Source of the DNA: Gliomastix tumulicola
Taxonomy: Eukaryota > Ascomycota > Sordariomycetes > Hypocreales > Bionectriaceae
Length of the DNA: 64,000 bases
Reading direction: 5' to 3'
Assembly: GCA_001599755.1 (NCBI GenBank)
Contig: BCHX01000008.1
Coordinates: 1,860,001 to 1,924,000, forward strand
This document shows, piece after piece, positions 11,492-21,884 of this stretch; position 1 is the stretch's first letter; each line of letters starts with the position of its first letter. The translations under genes were made by a program, and so were the position numbers. The notes beneath the pieces were generated by a model. The model worked only from the letters and a program-made list of their open reading frames with translations. It was not told the DNA's origin and ran no database searches.

Positions 11492-12119
11492 ATGTATCCC
11501 CAGCGGATAAGTCCCCTCGCGCAGGCATGGTACAAGTGGAAAGCCCTCCGCCTGCCATGGCGCAAACGCTTCCTCGTCGGTCCGTCTCTCCCACCATCAT
11601 CTTCGTCCCTCCTCCGACCAAGCGCATGCTGACGTCTATGATCCAGGCTTTGACCTCAACGGCAACACATTCTGGGAGTTCCGCCTCACCAACAACCCCG
11701 CCGAACGCTGGCGCCGCATCGTCAAGTACCCGCGCTCGACGCACCTCTCGTCCGTCAAGGTGACGCCCGCCTGGCACCAGTGGCTCCGGTACACGCGCGA
11801 GCACCCGCCGAGCCTCGCGGAACAGAGGGAGGATGTGACGAGGCAGGCGCGGATGAAGCAGCTCGCGGCCGAGGCGGATGCGCGGTGGGAGGCGAAGCCG
11901 CGGCTTGTGGAGGATGCGCCGCAGGCTGCTCGTCTCGAGCCGCGGGCAGACGCTGCCAAGGAGCAAGAGCCTACAAAGAGCGGCGTCGAAGAGGCACGGA
12001 AGGGTACGCCTGAAACGAAGAAGGAGGAGGCGTATGATCCGTGGGCACAGCATCGATCAACGGGGCCGGGAGAGACGTGGCAGCCTACGGCGTGGGATCC
12101 GACGAAACCAAAAGCGTGA
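11492..12119 (+). CDS. NDUFAF2/mimitin-like complex I assembly factor (NDUFA12 family)
   Basis: There are two exons, 11492-11579 and 11647-12119, separated by a 67-nt intron with a CTGAC branch site. Splicing restores RKRFLVG-FDLNGNTFWEF across the junction and gives 186 residues. The N-terminal half matches the NDUFA12/B17.2-like family: AWYKWKALRLPWRKRFLVG, NTFWEFR, RWRRIVKYP, then VTPAWHQWLRYTREHPPS. The C-terminal half is charged and Pro/Glu-rich, as in the assembly-factor branch (human NDUFAF2, fungal N7BML) rather than in the structural subunit. The expected role is late assembly of respiratory complex I on the matrix side of the inner mitochondrial membrane. An in-frame ATG also lies at 11450; I prefer 11492 because it leaves a short N-terminus. 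The gene is divergent from the CH gene. Confidence 0.88.
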
Positions 12120-12427
12120 ATGCGAGCAAGTCCTCGCGATGCTTGTGTATTATCAGCAACTAGCGACTGCTAACTGATCTGTCCTGTAGACCCAGTCTGC
12201 AGTTGCACAGACAAAACCCCCATGTAAATCATACTGTGTCCATAGTAACGAACCCCCAATTGAACTCCTAACAATCTCATAAACGCCTCGACTACCATCG
12301 TAACTCGTAACATATCATGCAGAAGGCTGTAAATCAGCCGGCCAACAAGAAAACAAACACAACAGCTGGGGAAAGCATAACTCCCAGGTGCCTGGCGCTC
12401 AACAATCCGTCTTGTTTCATGACAGTT
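12120..12427. other. Convergent 3' spacer
   Basis: This is 308 bp between the 3' ends of the NDUFAF2-like gene and the unrecognised 567-aa gene. It is moderately AT-rich and probably holds both 3' UTRs. Nothing else is seen. Confidence 0.5.
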
Positions 12428-14203
12428 TTAGTCAAAATCACCGCCAATCAAGTCTAAGAAGTGCTGTATCCGGATGGCCGAGTTGTCCAGAACCTCCAAG
12501 GCGTAGGCATCCTCGGGGTCGATCGCCTTAGAGTTGGCGCTCTTCTTCTTCTTCTTGACTTTGGCCTCTCTCGCCTGGATGCCCTTCTCAACGGCACGAA
12601 TGAGGCCCCTGAGGTCGTCTTCCAGCTCATCAGCCCCCCACAGCATCTGCAGCGCGCTCTCGATGATAATCGAAAGCTTGGCGTTGTCGTCTGGCGCAAC
12701 TGTGTTCGCCGCGTGGAGGACGAAGCAGTGCTCCATCATGCGCGCCGTCAGCGAGCCTCCAGCTTCGCCCTCGGGGTCGACTCTACCGGGTGATTTGGCC
12801 GAGTTGGGCAGCAAGCGATAGAATAGCTCCTTGAGCAGTGTGACGTACGATGCCGGCAGCAGTGTACTAGAACGCTGCGAGATGATCAACATAAACACGG
12901 AGAGGGGCACAAGCTTCAGGGCTGCGGCGAAATCCTCATATAGATCTTCGAGCTCCATCGGCGGCCGGAGTGTCCAGGTGGCGAGTGAGACAAGTTTGAA
13001 GAGACGGAGCCGGACAGGGATGGAGTCGACCAGACCCCCATTCGTCACTCCGAGTAGCTTTCCTTTCCGCTGGTCCCGGGGCTTCTGTGGCGTAGGGGGC
13101 TCGGACGAGCCTGAGGAGACGGCATCCTCATCCATGTAATCCCCGAACTTGTCGTTCTCTAGGTCTAAGCTCTCTCGCTTGCGTTTCTTCGATTCCTTCT
13201 GCCGGCCGCGAGGCTCCTTATCAAAGACCTCCGGGAAGGATGTGCTGGATAGGCTGCCGCCGTCAGCTAGAAGAGCCTTCACGATCATCTTAAAGCTGCC
13301 CTGCCGGCCGCTCTGTTGATCCATATACATCATCAGGATCGACTGTTGTCGAGCCGTCACCGTCACGTCGCCCATTGGGTCTCCGGGGTCGGACGTCTCT
13401 TGGTCAATCCGCTCCCTCTCCGTCCAATCTGCCTCGAGCACGTCGCACATGAAGTCGAGCCACGGGTGCCAATACCGCCATCGCTGAGGATACAGCACGC
13501 TGCAGTTCATCGCCCAGCCCACAACGGCCCAGAAGTCCTGGCCCCTGCTCCAGACACTACTCTGATTCGCTAGGGCGCCCGCCAGCCGGCCTTCCTCGCG
13601 CTCCGACTCTGCATCCGACCCATCGCTGGCAGCGCCAGAGCCGAAGCCGTGTGTTCTTCGGCCACCACCCCAGCGCGTGGCCTGGCGAAACTGGAATGCC
13701 GTTCGTAAGTCTGCGTGGAGAGGACCGACAAGCTCGAGGATGCTGCGCAGGTAGCACAACGCGTGGGACGCGCCGTCAACAAGGTCAGGTTTGTCGGCGC
13801 GGGTCGTGCATGTCGGGTGGATGGCGATTGTGCTAAGGAGGGCGAGCTGGGGGGCGGGCGGTATCGGGACCGGCTTGGAGAGCTGCTGTGATTTCGAACT
13901 GCCGGCGGCGAGGATGCTGGTAAGAAGCTGAGTCGCGCATGTGTCTGCGATGAGGTGCCATCGGTCAGTCATACCCATCCGCGAGAGGAAAAGGCAGCAA
14001 ATATAGCTGGACTTACAGAGCTGCTCCTCGAGGAAGATCTGGCAGTGTTGCTGTAACTCATACGGCAGTGGTCGAGCCTGTCTATACGGAGACGGCTGCT
14101 GATACGATGGACTGCTGGCGGTTGTCGACTCGTGCGAGTCCAACGCGGTATAGTACGACGTCTCGTCTGTCGGGGAGCTCAGAGAGCTGAGTGAGGAGGA
14201 CAT
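12428..14203 (-). CDS. Unrecognised conserved-looking fungal protein, 567 aa
   Basis: I do not recognise this family. The unspliced frame is open for 591 codons. However, 14016-13945 has every mark of an intron: donor GTAAGT, internal CTGAC, acceptor GCAG and a length of 72 nt. Removing it joins exons 14203-14017 and 13944-12428 in frame and gives 567 residues. The N-terminus is Ser/Thr/Pro-rich and looks disordered. Residues about 60-270 and 370-540 are mostly helical, with many Leu, Trp and aromatic residues (WHPWLDFMCDVLEADW). A basic stretch, KESKKRKRE, lies in the middle and a lysine run, KKKKK, near the C-terminus; both could act as nuclear signals. There is no signal peptide or clear TM segment. 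A nuclear or nucleolar role is a guess only. The 3' end converges on the NDUFAF2-like gene. Confidence 0.75.
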   Translation of the reverse strand: MSSSLSSLSSPTDETSYYTALDSHESTTASSPSYQQPSPYRQARPLPYELQQHCQIFLEEQLCKSSYICCLFLSRMGMTDRWHLIADTCATQLLTSILAAGSSKSQQLSKPVPIPPAPQLALLSTIAIHPTCTTRADKPDLVDGASHALCYLRSILELVGPLHADLRTAFQFRQATRWGGGRRTHGFGSGAASDGSDAESEREEGRLAGALANQSSVWSRGQDFWAVVGWAMNCSVLYPQRWRYWHPWLDFMCDVLEADWTERERIDQETSDPGDPMGDVTVTARQQSILMMYMDQQSGRQGSFKMIVKALLADGGSLSSTSFPEVFDKEPRGRQKESKKRKRESLDLENDKFGDYMDEDAVSSGSSEPPTPQKPRDQRKGKLLGVTNGGLVDSIPVRLRLFKLVSLATWTLRPPMELEDLYEDFAAALKLVPLSVFMLIISQRSSTLLPASYVTLLKELFYRLLPNSAKSPGRVDPEGEAGGSLTARMMEHCFVLHAANTVAPDDNAKLSIIIESALQMLWGADELEDDLRGLIRAVEKGIQAREAKVKKKKKSANSKAIDPEDAYALEVLDNSAIRIQHFLDLIGGDFD

Positions 14204-14707
14204 GACGACAAAGTGAGGCGCCGTCCCGCCAACGCGACACGTATTAAAGGCAGACGTTATGCGCGGGCAGAACCAGAGGCAAAATCAGTCAGTCGAGCGC
14301 CAATGATAAAGCCGCGGAAAACAGGAATGGCAAGCGATGCGATGGAGGGGAAACGGTGATGATTGATGAGGATCAGGCAATTAAAGCTCCCGTCGAAAAC
14401 GCGGCGCGTGAAATCGTGAGGCGGGTCAGTGCGCATTCCAAGTCACTGGAACTTTGCGACTTGTTACCCTACCCTGTACTTGGCCCACTTTTGATCTGAC
14501 ATGGTCTCGGCAGTCGCCGCTTTCTTTTTGTCATCCCGAAGCTGACACTTCATTCGAATACAATGGGATGTCTTGATATTAAGTCAGGGTATCTTTGTCT
14601 ATGGTCTAACGCTATGTGCGTAACCAAATGTCTAAGTCTGTCTATGTCTATTATTATGTCATTTAAAAAAGGAAAAGCGAATCGGCCGTCAATACACCTT
14701 CCGGTCC
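14204..14707. other. Spacer: promoter of the 567-aa gene and 3' flank of the MFS gene
   Basis: This is 504 bp between two minus-strand genes. The side next to 14203 should be promoter and 5' UTR. The side next to 14708 is the 3' UTR of the transporter, with an AT-rich stretch and a repeated GTCTATGTCTATTATTATG-like piece at about 14636-14660. No gene is seen. Confidence 0.5.
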
Positions 14708-16459
14708 TTACGCCTTGGACGCTCTGCTCGCATTCGTCCTCTTCCTCACGACCTCCGCCATGGCCTCATCCTCGTCGACGACCTCGTGCCTGGTACGCAT
14801 CCGCTGCAGCACGTTGGCCGCCTCGGACGCGAACTCGCACTTCATGCGGATCTGCGCGCCGTACTTGTAGAAGATGAAGGGGCAGGGGATGCACGCGACG
14901 GCGAGGAAGGCCGGGATGGACGACGCCCAGTGCACGCCGAGGTCCTGGTACATGTACGTGGTGAAGAGCGGGAAGGCGGCGCCGAAGAGGGAGCGCAGCA
15001 CCGAGTTGGCGGCGAGGACGGAGGCGGCGAAGATGACGTACGAGTCGACGAGGTACGTCATGAGCGAGAGGAAGATGAGGACGATGCCGGCGCCGAAGAC
15101 GCCCGAGCCGATGATGGGCACCGACCAGTGGGTTTCGGGGCCGTTGGTCCACGCGAACCAGAACATGCCGACGGGGATGAGGACGGAGCCGACCATGGCG
15201 GCCGGGAGACGCGCCTCGGGAGGCGCCATGCCGCCGTGGGCAGCCGCCACGCGGGCGTAGCGCTTGTTGTCGATGATGTTGCCGATGACGGCGATGGTCA
15301 TGCCCACGGCGAGGCCGCAGAAGGCCAGCCCGCCGATGCCAGGACTCCAGCCGCGGCCCAGCTGGAAGACGATGGGGAAGGCCGCGAAGCACAGGTACAG
15401 CGTGCCGTAGATGATGGCCATGTAGATGGAGGTGAAGAGCACGATGGGCTCGCGGAAGAGGAGCACCAGCGGACGGGACAGCGCCGTCTTAAACTGCTGG
15501 CCCACGGTGCGACTCGGCTGTCCGGCCTCGAGCTTGGAGATGTACACCTTGCCCGTCATCTTGGACAGGGCGGTGGCGCGCTGCTTGAGCAGCACGGGAA
15601 TATATGTCTCGGGGTAGGACACCGAGCTGATGATCCAGAAGACGCCGTTGAAGATGGCGATCATGCCCTGCACCCAGCGCCAACCGGCAGCCTCACCGAG
15701 GAAACCACCAGCGATAGGGCCTATTTCATATCATTAGCACCCGTGATGATCACTGCAGAGAAGCGTGACACAGAGCGACAACTTACCAAGAGCAGGACCC
15801 AAGAACGGCGCCATGGCAAAGATACCCGTGGCAATACCACGCTCCGAAGCATCAAACATATCCGCAATCACACCGCCGGCGTTTGTCAGCGGCGAACTCC
15901 CAAACGCACCGGCAAAGAACCGCAGCACGATCAACGAAGCCATGTTCGGGGCACCGGCGGCACCGGCCCCAAATGCCGTCATGGCCATGTACGTGATGAA
16001 GAAGAGCTTCTGACGGCCGAATGTCTCGGACATGGGCGCCCAGAGCAGCGGGCCGACGGCGAAGCCCAGCACGAAGAGCGAGACGCCCAGGATAGCGACC
16101 TCCTGCGAGACACGGAAGCTCTGGATGACATCGCTGACGCCGCCCGAGTAGGCCGAGCTGGCGAAGGCAACGGAGAGGGTGGCACCCGCCTGGACGAGGG
16201 TGATGAGCCACTTCTTGGACCTGGGGAAGATGGCCGGGTTGCGCGGGTCGTCGGGGACGAACTCGACGAGGTAAGGGGAGTCGGATGTGCCTTCGCCGGC
16301 GTACTTGTGGTCGAGGACGGCCTGGGTGACGCCGGCCTGGTCGATGAGGGAGCGGAAGAACGAGTCCTCGCGGACGGGGATGGTCTGGGACTCGGGGTCC
16401 TGCTGAGGCGTGATGGTGCCGTCCCTCGAGGAGGGCGGTGATGTTGCTGTTGTCGACAT
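14708..16459 (-). CDS. MFS drug:proton antiporter (DHA1-type)
   Basis: The exons are 16459-15787 and 15720-14708, with a 66-nt intron (15721-15786; donor GTAAGT, GCTAATG branch site, acceptor TAG). Splicing gives 561 residues and joins FLGPALG to PIAGGFLG, the expected TM4-TM5 loop. The N-terminal 85 residues are cytosolic and Ser/Thr/Pro-rich, followed by RNPAIFPRSKKW and twelve predicted membrane segments. The loop between TM2 and TM3 carries the MFS motif WAPMSETFGRQ near residue 137. The central loop (KMTGKVYISKLEAGQ) and the P-E-T-Y-I-P-V-LL-K-Q-R-A stretch are typical of the fungal DHA1 group that includes fluconazole, cycloheximide and polyamine exporters. It acts at the plasma membrane; the substrate cannot be read from sequence. 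No biosynthetic cluster surrounds it. Confidence 0.88.
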
Positions 16460-17291
16460 GGTGAACTACCTCGCGTTTGAGCCAAGCAGGTACTAATCCT
16501 CACTCTGACACAACAACGTCCGGGATAGAAGAAGATAAAGTTGCGGAAACAAAGATCAACCAGCGAGATCCAGAAGCCACAAGGGAAGGGTGGGAGTCAC
16601 TCTTTTATTAAATAACCACTACCGCACCCAACACCGCCAGATAACGCAAGGCAACGTCCGCAGAGCAAACGCCGACATCAGGCATAGATCCGGGCACTCG
16701 GCGAGATTTGTCAAACAATGTCCGCCTCACACGTGGATCGGCGGGGATCCGCATCAATACGACATCTCCTACGACGATTATTCCATCCCAGCGGCCGAAT
16801 ACATACTGGTAAGGTGACGGATGTTGAGGGTTTATCCTCGATGTGGACGGGCCCGAATCGGCGACATGACGACGAGCCGAGGCACAGGATGCGGCTTCAT
16901 GACTAAGGAGGACGCCGGTCCAGTTAGAGCGCTGGAAAGCCCCAAACGCCCACGGAGTTCGGTGGCTTTAGGGCCCGTCACCCCCTGTTTTCTTCTTTAT
17001 TTTCGTTCTTATTTTTGTTCTTAACGCCGACTGTGGATTTCGTCCGGCACGACCGTGCCGAGCCAGATCGATAACGACAACATACGAGTACGAAGGAAAA
17101 AATTGTTGCCGAGGCATCGCAGAGTCAGGCGTCAATATTTATGGACTGCTGCTGTGGCCTGTCAGCATCAGGCCAGCAGTCTTAAAGGAGATAGGCATTA
17201 AGACAGAGAGTCCATGCACTCACTGGCCCATAGGAGCCCGATTCGCTGGATACACGTCCTTCAAGTCGTCCCGTCCCTCCGTTCGAGGAAA
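16460..17291. promoter_or_regulatory. MFS gene promoter and Rcm1 gene 3' flank
   Basis: This 832-bp stretch lies upstream of the minus-strand transporter and downstream of the minus-strand Rcm1 gene. The part nearest 16459 should be the transporter 5' UTR and promoter. Small open frames on the plus strand lack protein character. No specific site is assigned. Confidence 0.5.
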
Positions 17292-19161
17292 CTAATCTCC
17301 GAATCCAGTCCACTCTTCCTCACTGTCATCACCGCTTTGGTCCTCCGGCGTGTCCTTCGTCTCATCATCCCCGTGCTCGTCGTCGTCGTCGTCGTCGTCG
17401 TCGTCCCTCGGGATAAGCTCAACGGGTTCTCCCGTCGACTTGAGCACGGGCATCCCAGTCACATCCCTGACGATCCGCCCGTCCTCATCCCGGACATATG
17501 GACCCTCATCGTCGACCGCATCACCTCCGTCCCCGTCCCGGACGAAGCCGGCGATGAAGAAGCCCATGACGCCGTGCCCGTCATCCTTGTAGGACCGTAT
17601 GCAGCCCTCCGCAGTGTCCGTGTCTCCCGCGCAGGCCTCGGGCACGCCTCGCACCGGCCACTCTCTCATCCCCGTGACCTGCTCGGACCGCTTCAGCATG
17701 CGCCAGCCCCGCGTCTGCGCGACGTCTGACGCGAGGGCGCGCATCACGACGCTCTCGTTCTCCTCGGCGTGGACGGAGCACGTCGAGTATGTGATCCTCT
17801 TCGCGGCCGGAAAGCGGAAGGCGTGTAGGAGCAGAGTGAGCTGGAATGCGGACAGGGCCGTGAGACGTGCCTCGAGGTCCTTCTCTGACTTGAGGACCGT
17901 TTCGTTGCCGTCGTCGTCTACGAGGACCTTGTCCTTCTCTTCCGTGACCTGGCCATGCTTCCTCTTGCGTGAAGTGTCCCCCTTCGTAGCGTTCCCGCCC
18001 TTGTCACTCTTCTTCCCTCCAACATCTGGCGCCTCGGGCAGATGCACCTCGGGCATCGAATCCCTCCCCACGATGCCGCTCCCCGAACAGCTCGGATCGA
18101 GCAGCAGCGCACCGACATCCTTGTACCTCTTATCCAGCGGGTCGACCTGCAGGAAATCCTGCCCGCCCCTGATCTTGGTCATCTTCGTGGCCCCCGCCGT
18201 CTGCACCATCTTCTCCAGCGTCCGCGCCCTTCTTTCGTCCTTCTCAAACGCGTAGATCGTACCCCCCGCCGCGCCGCCGCCGCCGCTCTCAAACTCGGGT
18301 CGGCGGGCGTGCAGTATAGCAGCCAGATGCGTCGTCTTGTTCCCCGGCGCCGCGCAGGCGTCCACGACGTGCCCGTCCTCGGCACGCGGATCGAGCAGGT
18401 ACGCGGGGAAGCACGACGCTTTATCCTGCAGGATGATCTTGCCCGTCGCGTAGGCGTCCGTCTTGGTCAGATCGGTCCCCTGCGTGACGGCGAGGAGGTT
18501 CGGCACGTGCGGGTCGATGTAGACGTGCCTCTCCGCCGAGCCACTCTCACTCTCCATGACGGTCTTGAGGTCCGTTGCCCGCGTGTACCGCGAGGAGGAG
18601 AAGGTCGTCTCGAGCTGCTCCTCGACGCTGCTCCGGAGGGCGTTGACGCGCACCCAGCGCGGATAGCCCGCCTCCTCGCCCGCGGCCGCCTTCTCGACGT
18701 CTGCGCGGAGAGCGTCCAGCGTGGGGGCTCGCCTGCGGAGCCGGGCGCGTGTGAATTCAGACTGCAGCCGGGCCTTGTGTCTCTCGACGGACTGTCTCAG
18801 CCCGTGACTCTGCGGCAGCGCAATGCCCCCCTTTGCCAGCAGAAAATCGTGGACCAGAAGCAACGCCAGCGCAGGCGTGAGCTAACAACCAAGCAAATCA
18901 GCACACTGCATTTTCAAAAGGCGCCAGTAAAAGGAAGTATATAGTAGTACTACTCACCTTCCGCTCGTGCCTAAGCACCTCGGCCTTGTCAATCACATCC
19001 TTGAGCACGGGGCTCCATTTGCTGGTCTCGAGGACGAGGGCGTAGAGCTGGTTGGGCGGGGACTTGAGGGCGGCGTTCTTCTTGAAGACGCGGGCCTTGA
19101 GGCTGCCGCCCTCGGTGGGGGATGCTATGAGGAATTCGGCTGCCTCATGGTAGAGGGACAT
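17292..19161 (-). CDS. RCM1: 25S rRNA cytosine-C5 methyltransferase (Rcm1/NSUN5 family)
   Basis: There are two exons, 19161-18958 and 18881-17292, with a 76-nt intron (18882-18957; donor GTGAGT, acceptor TTAG, phase 0). The product is 597 residues. The N-terminus (MSLYHEAAEFL ... SPPNQLYALVLETSKW) and the junction HERK-LTPALALLLVHDFLLAKGG are typical of Rcm1/NSUN5. The Nop2/Sun methyltransferase core has the SAM-binding VDACAAPGNKT near residue 240, motif IV DPSCSGSG near 330 and motif VI YSTCSVH near 435. Both reactive cysteines, in PSCS and STCS, are kept. NSUN5 and Rcm1 methylate one cytosine of the large-subunit rRNA in the nucleolus. A lysine-rich insert (KKSDKGGNATKGDTSRKRKH) sits between motifs IV and VI. 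The C-terminus is acidic, with a run of ten Asp encoded by a GTC microsatellite near 17379-17404. Confidence 0.92.
17379..17404. repeat. Trinucleotide repeat coding for poly-Asp in Rcm1
   Basis: About eight GTC repeats on the plus strand read as GAC/GAT codons on the coding strand. They give a run of aspartates in the disordered acidic tail. Length variation between strains would not shift the frame. Confidence 0.85.
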
Positions 19162-19867
19162 TTCGGTGATGAAATATGAATTGTTGAAGGGGTGGGAAGT
19201 GAGTGAGTGAGTGAGAGGCCGGGTGCAAATTTAGTTGCCAGTCAAGTTGTGAGAAATGCTTTTTGGCTACCCTAGAGTAAATCCACCAGTATAAAGCCCA
19301 TTTCTATCACAGCCTAACACTCACCCAGGCCACATACATGTTTCTATCGTCACATACATCTACATCACTGCACAAGTCATTCGTGATATCGTGTCGTTAT
19401 TTTCGTCATATCTATCCAGCCATTCAGGCACAGGTATGTTATCCCCTCCTCCCTAAGAACAGCCAGGGAGGAGTTGCAAACAAAGGCAGAAAGAAGGTCC
19501 TTGATAAATCCCTTGCTTAGCTTATAAACACGGGCAAGTGACCACCCAGCTGAAAGTCCGAGTGGTCGGGGAGAATGAAAAGAAAAAAGGGGGGGGGGGG
19601 GGGGTTCAGGCTTCCGTATGTGATTCAGAAAATACACAATGAGAAAAGACCAGAAAAAGAAGAGAAGAAGAAGAAAAGGTATCCAAAGACAAATGTACTC
19701 CAGTCCCGACGGGCGCCCTTTTGCCCGCCTCCTACAGTTGTTTCCCCCTTCTCTAAGTATCCCACACGCCGACAAATGTTTTGTTGTTTTCAAATACCCA
19801 TGTACACACATCTTTCCCCACACACGAGTACGGGGAAGGAATAGGGGAGAAAGAGAGCCGAGCCAGC
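19162..19867. promoter_or_regulatory. Rcm1 promoter and DUF1996 gene 3' flank
   Basis: This is 706 bp between two minus-strand genes. The part nearest 19161 has a GAGTGAGTGAGTGA repeat (about 19200-19215) and should be Rcm1 5' UTR and promoter. A 16-nt G run at 19589-19604 lies in the probable 3' region of the DUF1996 gene, followed by an AAGAAGAAG stretch. No gene is seen. Confidence 0.5.
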
Positions 19868-21884
19868 TTAGAAGTGGCTGCGACGGTGACCGTGGACGTG
19901 GTGAGCGTGCAGGTGACGACGGGCCTTGCTCGACTTGAGGCTGGCCTCGCCGCTCTCGCTGTAGACGCTGAGCGCCCAGTCGCCGCCGCAGACGTCCTCG
20001 GCGTCGCCCGTGCACGGGGTGGCGCAGGCCTCCTCGTCGAGCTGCTCGGAGCCGACGAGCTCGTCGCCGCAGTAGCACTCGCCGCCGTGCTCGGTGCCGG
20101 CGAGCAGGAACCCCGCGGCCTTGCAGTGGGCGACGCACTTCTCGTTGGTGACGGTGCCGATGTCGGCGCGGATGACGTCGGCGAGGGCGCGGTCGTGGCT
20201 GTCCTTGAAGCAGCCCGCGAACTGGAAGCCGTCGACGGGGCCGGTCGAGTTGTTACTGCTGCTGCTGCTGCTGCTGCTGGCGCCCGAGGTGGGCACGGCG
20301 TACTGCGAGGCGGTGACGGTGACCGTCTCCCAGACGGTGTGCACCTTCTGCTCGCAGCTGGACGACGACGAGGTGGTGGCGGTGGACGAGGGAGCGGCGG
20401 CCGTCGTCTCAGCCTCGTCGGTGACGGGGGCAGCGGTGGTGGGCTCAGGCTTGGGGGCCTCCTCGACAACGCTGGTGGGAGCAGCAGCCTCGGTGGTGAG
20501 CTCGGCAGCAGCAGAAGAAGAAGAAGAAGAGGTGCTCGTATCAGGCAGACCGGGGTTCTCGACAATGTTGGTAGGAGCCTCAGTCTCCTCGGGCAGGCCG
20601 GAGTCGGTCTCAGCAGGGCTGGTCGACGTAGGAGCAGAAGAGGTCTCCTCACCGCCGCTAGGCGAGGGGACAGGGACGGGGTCGGGCTTGGGAAGGTCGC
20701 CGAGACCGCCGAAGCGCCAGCCAGTCACGGGGTTGTTGCCGGGGAGGGCGCTGAGCTCGCCGCCAATCTCCTCGTCAATCTCGGACTTGATGGTGCAGTC
20801 CTCCACGTTGGGGCCGTAGAAAAGACCGGGGCATTGCTCCATGCCCAAGGTGCCGGTGTCGCAGGTGTCGATGATGTGCTGGAGGAGCTCCTCGTCCCAG
20901 CCGGCCATGAAGTCGGCGTGGGAGGAGTAGCCGGTGGCGTCACCGTTGGAGAGGACAAAGGGCTGCTTGCCGCTGTTGGGGGTCCAGCGGCCGTCAAAGA
21001 GGGGAGTGTTCCAGTAGACCTCGAGGAAGAGGTGAGGGACGTGGATCCAGCCCTCGGGGCAGTCAGCCTTGCCGTCGCCAGCGCCCTCGGGGTAGGCCAT
21101 GTTGTCGGTGTAGCTGGTCAGGCCGGCCTCGGGGTTGTAGCAGGAGGGGAAGTGGATGTCGGCACGGAGGGGAGAAGCGTAGCCGTCGCAGCCAAGATCG
21201 GGGAAGCCGACGCCCTCGCCCTTGTTCACGGGGTCGCCCATACCGGCCAGGAGACCGTCCGAGTCGGCGGGCCACGAGGGAGGGTTGTAGTTGTTGCCTT
21301 CACGAGGGCACGTCCACTTGATGGCCTGGACAGGGCCGTTCGAAGGGTCCAGGTTGGAGATCGGGCCAGCATCAGGCGGGAGTCGGGTCATGGCATCACC
21401 GGCAAGGATCTGCAGACCGGTAGGGAAGGCCTTGATCTCATCGTTGGTAGCCTCGAAGCTGCACGCACACTTGTCAGTCACACATATCCCACAACGTCCG
21501 TCTTCACTCTCCCTCGCAAGCAACAGAGACAACTCACAAGTAGTAGGCATTGACGTAGAAAACCTCAACGGGCTCGAAGGTGTTGGCGTCCTCGTCGTGG
21601 AAGTAAAGCGAGGGGAACCAGTAGTTGGAGTTGTCACCCTTGACCTGGGCGTTGGTGCACTGGGACTTGGTGATGGTCTCGCCGGTGGAGCTGATGCCGA
21701 AGTTGCTGCCGCCCATGATGGTGTGGACGTGGGAGGACGTCTTGCCGGGGGAGACGATGGGGTCCATGCGGCCCTTAGTGAGCTGCTTGTTGGTGAAGTG
21801 GAGGACGGCGAAAGTGCGCTCATCCTTGGCGGACACGGCGCCAACGAGGGCAGCCAGAGCGGCGGCGCTGTGGCTGAACTTCAT
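19868..21884 (-). CDS. Secreted DUF1996 protein with C-terminal WSC domain
   Basis: The exons are 21884-21538 and 21458-19868, with a 79-nt intron (21459-21537; donor GTGAGT, CTGAC branch site, acceptor GCAG), giving 645 residues. The N-terminus MKFSHSAAALAALVGAVSA is a clear signal peptide. Residues about 30-300 match DUF1996, seen in SHVHTIMGGSNFG, WFPSLYFHD, PREGNNYNPPSWPA and FPSCYNP...HVPHLFLEVYWNTP. A long Ser/Thr/Pro/Glu-rich stalk follows (about 325-525), probably heavily O-glycosylated. A WSC domain closes the protein (FQFAGCFKDSHDRAL near 528, GTEHGGECYCGDEL, CTGDAEDVCGGDW). WSC domains bind carbohydrate and serve in wall sensing. DUF1996 has no established reaction that I can rely on. 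No TM or GPI signal follows; the tail is His/Arg-rich, so the protein is likely secreted or wall-bound. Confidence 0.9.

Noticed and set aside
14786..16441. 551-codon plus-strand open frame
   Set aside because: It lies antisense to the two MFS exons. It is a Glu/Gly/Asp/Arg-rich shadow caused by strong GC preference at third codon positions and runs across the intron.
19781..21553. 590-codon plus-strand open frame
   Set aside because: It is antisense to the DUF1996/WSC gene, Gly/Val/Ala-biased and without family motifs; the spliced minus-strand gene explains the region.
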